Source of the DNA: Litorimonas sp964414555 | GTDB taxonomy: Bacteria; Pseudomonadota; Alphaproteobacteria; Caulobacterales; Maricaulaceae | Assembly (NCBI GenBank): GCA_964414555.1 | Contig: CAYPWW010000076.1 | Span: 1 to 9,171 of the forward strand | Direction of reading: 5' to 3' | Length of the DNA stretch: 9,171 nucleotides | In this document: piece by piece, positions 6,478 to 9,171 of the stretch | Layout of the letters: every line of letters begins with the position of its first letter | Position numbering within the stretch: the first letter of the stretch is position 1 | The notes under the pieces: generated by a model | The model's input: only the letters and a program-made list of their open reading frames with translations | Database searches by the model: none | What the model was told of the DNA's origin: nothing | Translations under genes and position numbers: made by a program

Positions 6478-8298
6478 CTAAAGATTGAAAAACATGGGCG
6501 CAAGGGCCGTGAACGCGACCCACAGCAGCAGGATCAACGGCCCGCCAAAGCGGATGAAGTCGCTGAACTTATAATGCCCCGGACCAAGGACGAGCAGGTT
6601 GGTCTGATAGGCAATGGGCGTGGCAAAGCTGCAATTGGCGGCAAAGACGACGGTCAAAACCATAGCGATCGGGTCGATCCCCGTCTTGGCGCTAATCTCT
6701 AGCGCAATGGGGGCAAACAACAGCGCGGCGGCGGAGTTGGAAATGACATTCGTGAAAAAGGCGATGACGAGAAAGACCGCGGCGATCAGGATTTGATTGC
6801 CGTAGGGCAGGAAGATATCGACGACGGTCTGTCCGATATAGGCAGCACCGCCTGTTTTCTCGAGCGAGAGTCCCATCGCGAAGGCTGCCCCGATCAGCAG
6901 GAAGATGCGCATATCTAACGCGCGCACAGCTTGGCGGATGTTCAGGCACCCTGTTGCGATCATACCCAAGGCTCCGCCAAGGGCTGCAATCTCGATGGGC
7001 AGGACGGAGGTCGCGGCCAGCGCAATCGTCGCGACAAAGATCAAACGCGCTAAGATAGATTTCCGAATATCGGGCAACTCTGTCATCGACCAATCGAGCA
7101 GCAAGATGTCCCGATCATTCCGTAACGCCCGCATGTCGCGATCATATCCAAACAGCAACAGCACATCGCCGGCCTCTAACCGAATATCCAACATCCGTTT
7201 GCGGATCATGCGCGAGCGCCGCTGAATACCGAGGACGAGCGTGCTCGTCTGGCGGCGAAAGCCGATCTGCTCGATATTGCGGCCAATCATGCGCGAGCCC
7301 GGTGCGATGACGGCTTCTGAGATGACGAGCGTGTCGGCATTGACGATACCAGATTCGTCGAAACCTGCGATGTCCAACATACCACGCAGATATTCTGGGC
7401 GAGAGCTGAGCAGTTTGGAGAGGCTGTCGCGTGTGGCGGCAACGACCAAGACGTCACCTGGCTCTAAGGGCTCTTCAAAGGGTGGCAGCATGGACCGCTC
7501 ACCGCGCTGCACCATGCGCACGGTAACATCGCGTAAGGTTGGGAAGAGGCCTGCAACGGGCTTCGCACCCACCAGCGGGTGGTTCTGTGTGACACGGATT
7601 TGCGCGATATATTGGTGGCCCGTCTGGATGATCTCATTCTCTAGCCCTTCGCGTTCTGGCAAAAGGATAGGCGCGAGCAAGATCACATAGGCAGCGCCAA
7701 TCGCGGCGAGGGTTATGCCGGGAATGAATTGGGTGAAGAATGACAGCTCGAATTCCGTCGTCCGCACCAGCACATCATTGACCAGCAGGTTGGTCGATGA
7801 CCCGATGAGGGTTGTCATCCCAGCAAGGATGGAGATGAAAGAGAGTGGCATCATATAGCGTGAGGCCGTCTTCCCTAGGCGCGAGGCCATGGCCGCCATC
7901 ACGGGAATAAACATCACAACGACAGGCGTATTATTCATAAACATGGAAATTGCAAAGGCGCCTGCAAAAACGATCAGCAGCGTCAGCCGCGGGGATTTGT
8001 CCAACGAGTTATTGATCCGCAGGATTGGGCCCTCCAACGCGCCCGTCTGGAACATGCCTTGGCCCACAACCAGTAACGCCATGATTGTGACAAGCGCTGG
8101 AGCTGCAAAACCAGAGAGCAGATCGGTCGTATCGAGTGAGCTTTCGCGTCCGAAGACGTGAAAAAACACCATAAGCGTGACGATGATTGCCACGCTGATC
8201 GCCTCGATCGAGAACAGCTCTCGCACATAGGCATAGACGCCAACAGCGACGATCCCAAAGACCGCCCACATCTGCCAGATTTCTGGAAGCGCTAACAC
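6478..8298 (-). CDS. SLC13-family anion permease with two RCK_C (TrkA_C) domains
   Basis: A 606-residue inner-membrane transporter of the SLC13/DASS (CitM/ArsB-like) superfamily. Two membrane halves flank a cytosolic insert. The halves carry pseudo-symmetric landmarks: hairpin tips MNNTPVVVMF (121-130) and NVISNSAAALLF (517-528), and the unwound-helix motifs GSSTNLLV (166-173) and YQTNLLVLG (564-572). The insert contains two RCK_C-like domains, about 222-298 (ending LEPGDVLVVAATRDSL) and 322-402 (ending LEAGDVLLLFGYDRDM), each with the typical 'L..GDVL' strand. Similar proteins are often annotated as sodium-dependent sulfate/dicarboxylate or 'TrkA-C' permeases; the substrate is undetermined. 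The start is GTG at 8296-8298, which gives a short lead before the first helix. An ATG ten codons in (8269-8271) is a possible alternative, and neither has a strong ribosome-binding site. It is the first gene of the leftward block. Confidence 0.88.
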   Translation of the reverse strand: MLALPEIWQMWAVFGIVAVGVYAYVRELFSIEAISVAIIVTLMVFFHVFGRESSLDTTDLLSGFAAPALVTIMALLVVGQGMFQTGALEGPILRINNSLDKSPRLTLLIVFAGAFAISMFMNNTPVVVMFIPVMAAMASRLGKTASRYMMPLSFISILAGMTTLIGSSTNLLVNDVLVRTTEFELSFFTQFIPGITLAAIGAAYVILLAPILLPEREGLENEIIQTGHQYIAQIRVTQNHPLVGAKPVAGLFPTLRDVTVRMVQRGERSMLPPFEEPLEPGDVLVVAATRDSLSKLLSSRPEYLRGMLDIAGFDESGIVNADTLVISEAVIAPGSRMIGRNIEQIGFRRQTSTLVLGIQRRSRMIRKRMLDIRLEAGDVLLLFGYDRDMRALRNDRDILLLDWSMTELPDIRKSILARLIFVATIALAATSVLPIEIAALGGALGMIATGCLNIRQAVRALDMRIFLLIGAAFAMGLSLEKTGGAAYIGQTVVDIFLPYGNQILIAAVFLVIAFFTNVISNSAAALLFAPIALEISAKTGIDPIAMVLTVVFAANCSFATPIAYQTNLLVLGPGHYKFSDFIRFGGPLILLLWVAFTALAPMFFNL

Positions 8299-8389
8299 GG
8301 ATCTGGATCAGTTCTGTCTTGCAAGGCTTGCCATACAACCTTTTGACGCCATAGGGACGATAAGCGCAAGCAATCTAAGAGGATTATCA
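8299..8389. promoter_or_regulatory. Divergent intergenic region, probable promoters for both flanking genes
   Basis: These 91 bp separate two divergent starts, so they must serve rightward transcription and probably also the leftward block. A rightward sigma70-like candidate is TTGCCA (8328-8333), 16 nt, CATAGG (8350-8355); the -35 is good and the -10 poor. TTGACG at 8343-8348 lacks a suitable -10. No convincing leftward promoter was seen. Two small symmetric elements overlap: the palindrome CTTGCAAG (8318-8325) and the inverted repeat GCAAG-G-CTTGC (8321-8331). They could be an operator. There is also a GGATC direct repeat at 8299-8309. All assignments are by eye. Confidence 0.35.
8377..8383 (+). 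promoter_or_regulatory. Ribosome-binding site of the dehydrogenase gene
   Basis: AAGAGGA lies 6 nt before the ATG at 8390-8392. It is a strong Shine-Dalgarno match and fixes the start, which also places the Rossmann glycine motif at the usual distance from the N-terminus. Confidence 0.8.
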
Positions 8390-9171
8390 ATGGCATCGGT
8401 CGCATTTCTTGGTTTAGGCGTCATGGGATATCCGATGGCAGGGCATTTATTGGCCGCTGGCCATGAGGTTCGGGTTTGGAACCGCACGAGCGCAACGGCG
8501 CAGAGATGGGCTTCCGAATATGACGGGCAAGCCTGCGGGACGATTGCTGAGGCTGTCTCGGATGCAGACTTTGTCATGATGTGCGTGGGGCAGGACGCGG
8601 ATGTTCTCGCCGTTGCGGGTGAGGCGATCCCCGCTATGTCAAAGGGCGCAGTCCTCGTCGATCACACTACGGCGTCGGCACATTGCGCGCGGGATGTTGA
8701 GGCGGATTGCGCTGCGGCAGGTTTGGGCTTTCTCGACGCGCCGATTTCTGGCGGCGAAGCAGGCGCAGTGAACGGGCAGTTGACCGTGATGTGCGGCGGT
8801 TCTCCAGCGGACTTTGACGCGGCGCAGCCAAACATCGACGCCTATGCCAAAGCCGTAAAGCTGATGGGGCCTGTGGGGTCGGGGCAGCTCACGAAAATGG
8901 TCAATCAGATTTGCATTGCGGGGCTACTGCAGGGCCTGTCTGAAGCGTGTTACTTTGCGGAAAGTGCCGGGCTGGATATGGACGAAGTCGTCGGCGCGAT
9001 CGGCAAAGGTGCGGCGCAGAGCTGGCAAATGGATAATCGCGCACACACAATGAAACGCGGCGAGTATCAGCATGGCTTTGCTGTCGACTGGATGCGCAAG
9101 GATTTGGGTATCGTGCTGGACGCGGCGAAGTCGCTGGGCGTGGAGCTACCCGTCACAGAGCTCGTCGACGG
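8390..9171 (+). CDS. 3-hydroxyisobutyrate dehydrogenase-family NAD(P)-dependent oxidoreductase (3' end outside window)
   Basis: The first 260 residues of a protein usually near 290, truncated by the window edge. The N-terminal Rossmann fold shows VAFLGLGVMGYPMAGHL (4-20), with Gly8, Gly10 and Gly13 of the GxGxxG motif. Arg32 after VWN (29-31) hints at NADP preference, but only weakly. The substrate-binding signature is DAPISGGEAGAVNGQLTVM (116-134). The catalytic segment GSGQLTKMVNQ (163-173) supplies the expected Lys169 and Asn172. The conserved Lys237-Asp238 lies in MRKDLGIV. Family members (HIBADH, tartronate semialdehyde reductase, GHB/succinic semialdehyde reductases) oxidise or reduce beta-hydroxyacids, and the exact substrate cannot be fixed from these motifs. 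The gene is divergent from the transporter block. The link to organic-acid uptake is an inference from position. Confidence 0.9.
   Translation, partial: MASVAFLGLGVMGYPMAGHLLAAGHEVRVWNRTSATAQRWASEYDGQACGTIAEAVSDADFVMMCVGQDADVLAVAGEAIPAMSKGAVLVDHTTASAHCARDVEADCAAAGLGFLDAPISGGEAGAVNGQLTVMCGGSPADFDAAQPNIDAYAKAVKLMGPVGSGQLTKMVNQICIAGLLQGLSEACYFAESAGLDMDEVVGAIGKGAAQSWQMDNRAHTMKRGEYQHGFAVDWMRKDLGIVLDAAKSLGVELPVTELVD

Noticed and set aside
8318..8331. Insertion-sequence end or attachment site
   Set aside because: The symmetry is only 5-8 bp, there is no transposase or integrase, no second copy and no target duplication.
1..9171. CRISPR array, tRNA/rRNA genes, prophage or defence-island genes
   Set aside because: No regularly spaced repeats, no tRNA-like cloverleaf or rRNA stretches, and no phage or nuclease motifs were recognised. 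Nearly all of the sequence is filled by the eight genes listed.

Overview
The window looks like chromosomal DNA from an alphaproteobacterium. The ParC tail, the bacterial-type Bpt transferase, the tripartite TRAP transporter with a TakP-like binding protein, the LemA/M48 pair and the moderately GC-rich codon usage all fit. A marine or Hyphomonadaceae/Rhodobacteraceae-like lineage is plausible, but that is inference. I see no mobile elements, tRNA or rRNA genes, CRISPR array, or composition break.

Layout. Positions 1-684 (+) hold the 3' end of parC (topoisomerase IV subunit A). It converges on a seven-gene leftward block, and the two stop codons overlap in a shared CTAG at 681-684. In transcription order (right to left) the block is: an SLC13-type permease with two cytosolic RCK_C/TrkA_C domains (8298-6478), the leucyl/arginyl-tRNA-protein transferase bpt (6468-5746), a complete TRAP transporter (binding protein 5749-4601, small permease 4597-3935, large permease 3938-2346), lemA (2282-1716) and an HtpX-like M48 membrane metalloprotease (1700-681). 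The genes are tightly packed: 9-nt gap, 4-nt GTGA overlap, 3-nt gap, 4-nt GTGA overlap, 63-nt gap, 15-nt gap. From the SLC13 gene to the large permease they look like one translationally coupled operon. lemA and the protease may be its tail or a separate unit. A 91-bp divergent intergenic region (8299-8389) separates the block from a rightward 3-hydroxyisobutyrate-dehydrogenase-family gene (8390 to the window end, incomplete).

How the genes may work together. The TRAP system and the SLC13 permease are both carboxylate/anion uptake families, and the divergent gene belongs to a beta-hydroxyacid dehydrogenase family. An organic-acid uptake and metabolism neighbourhood is therefore a reasonable inference. 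bpt adds leucine (or arginine) to N-terminal Asp/Glu in the N-degron pathway, and it is sandwiched between the transporters by a start/stop overlap. LemA with an M48 protease is a recurrent envelope pair of poorly defined role. All families here are known. The least explained aspects are the coupling of bpt to a TRAP operon, an inverted repeat that could hide the lemA ribosome-binding site, and an enlarged large-permease subunit. I do not find strong evidence for a wholly undescribed system.
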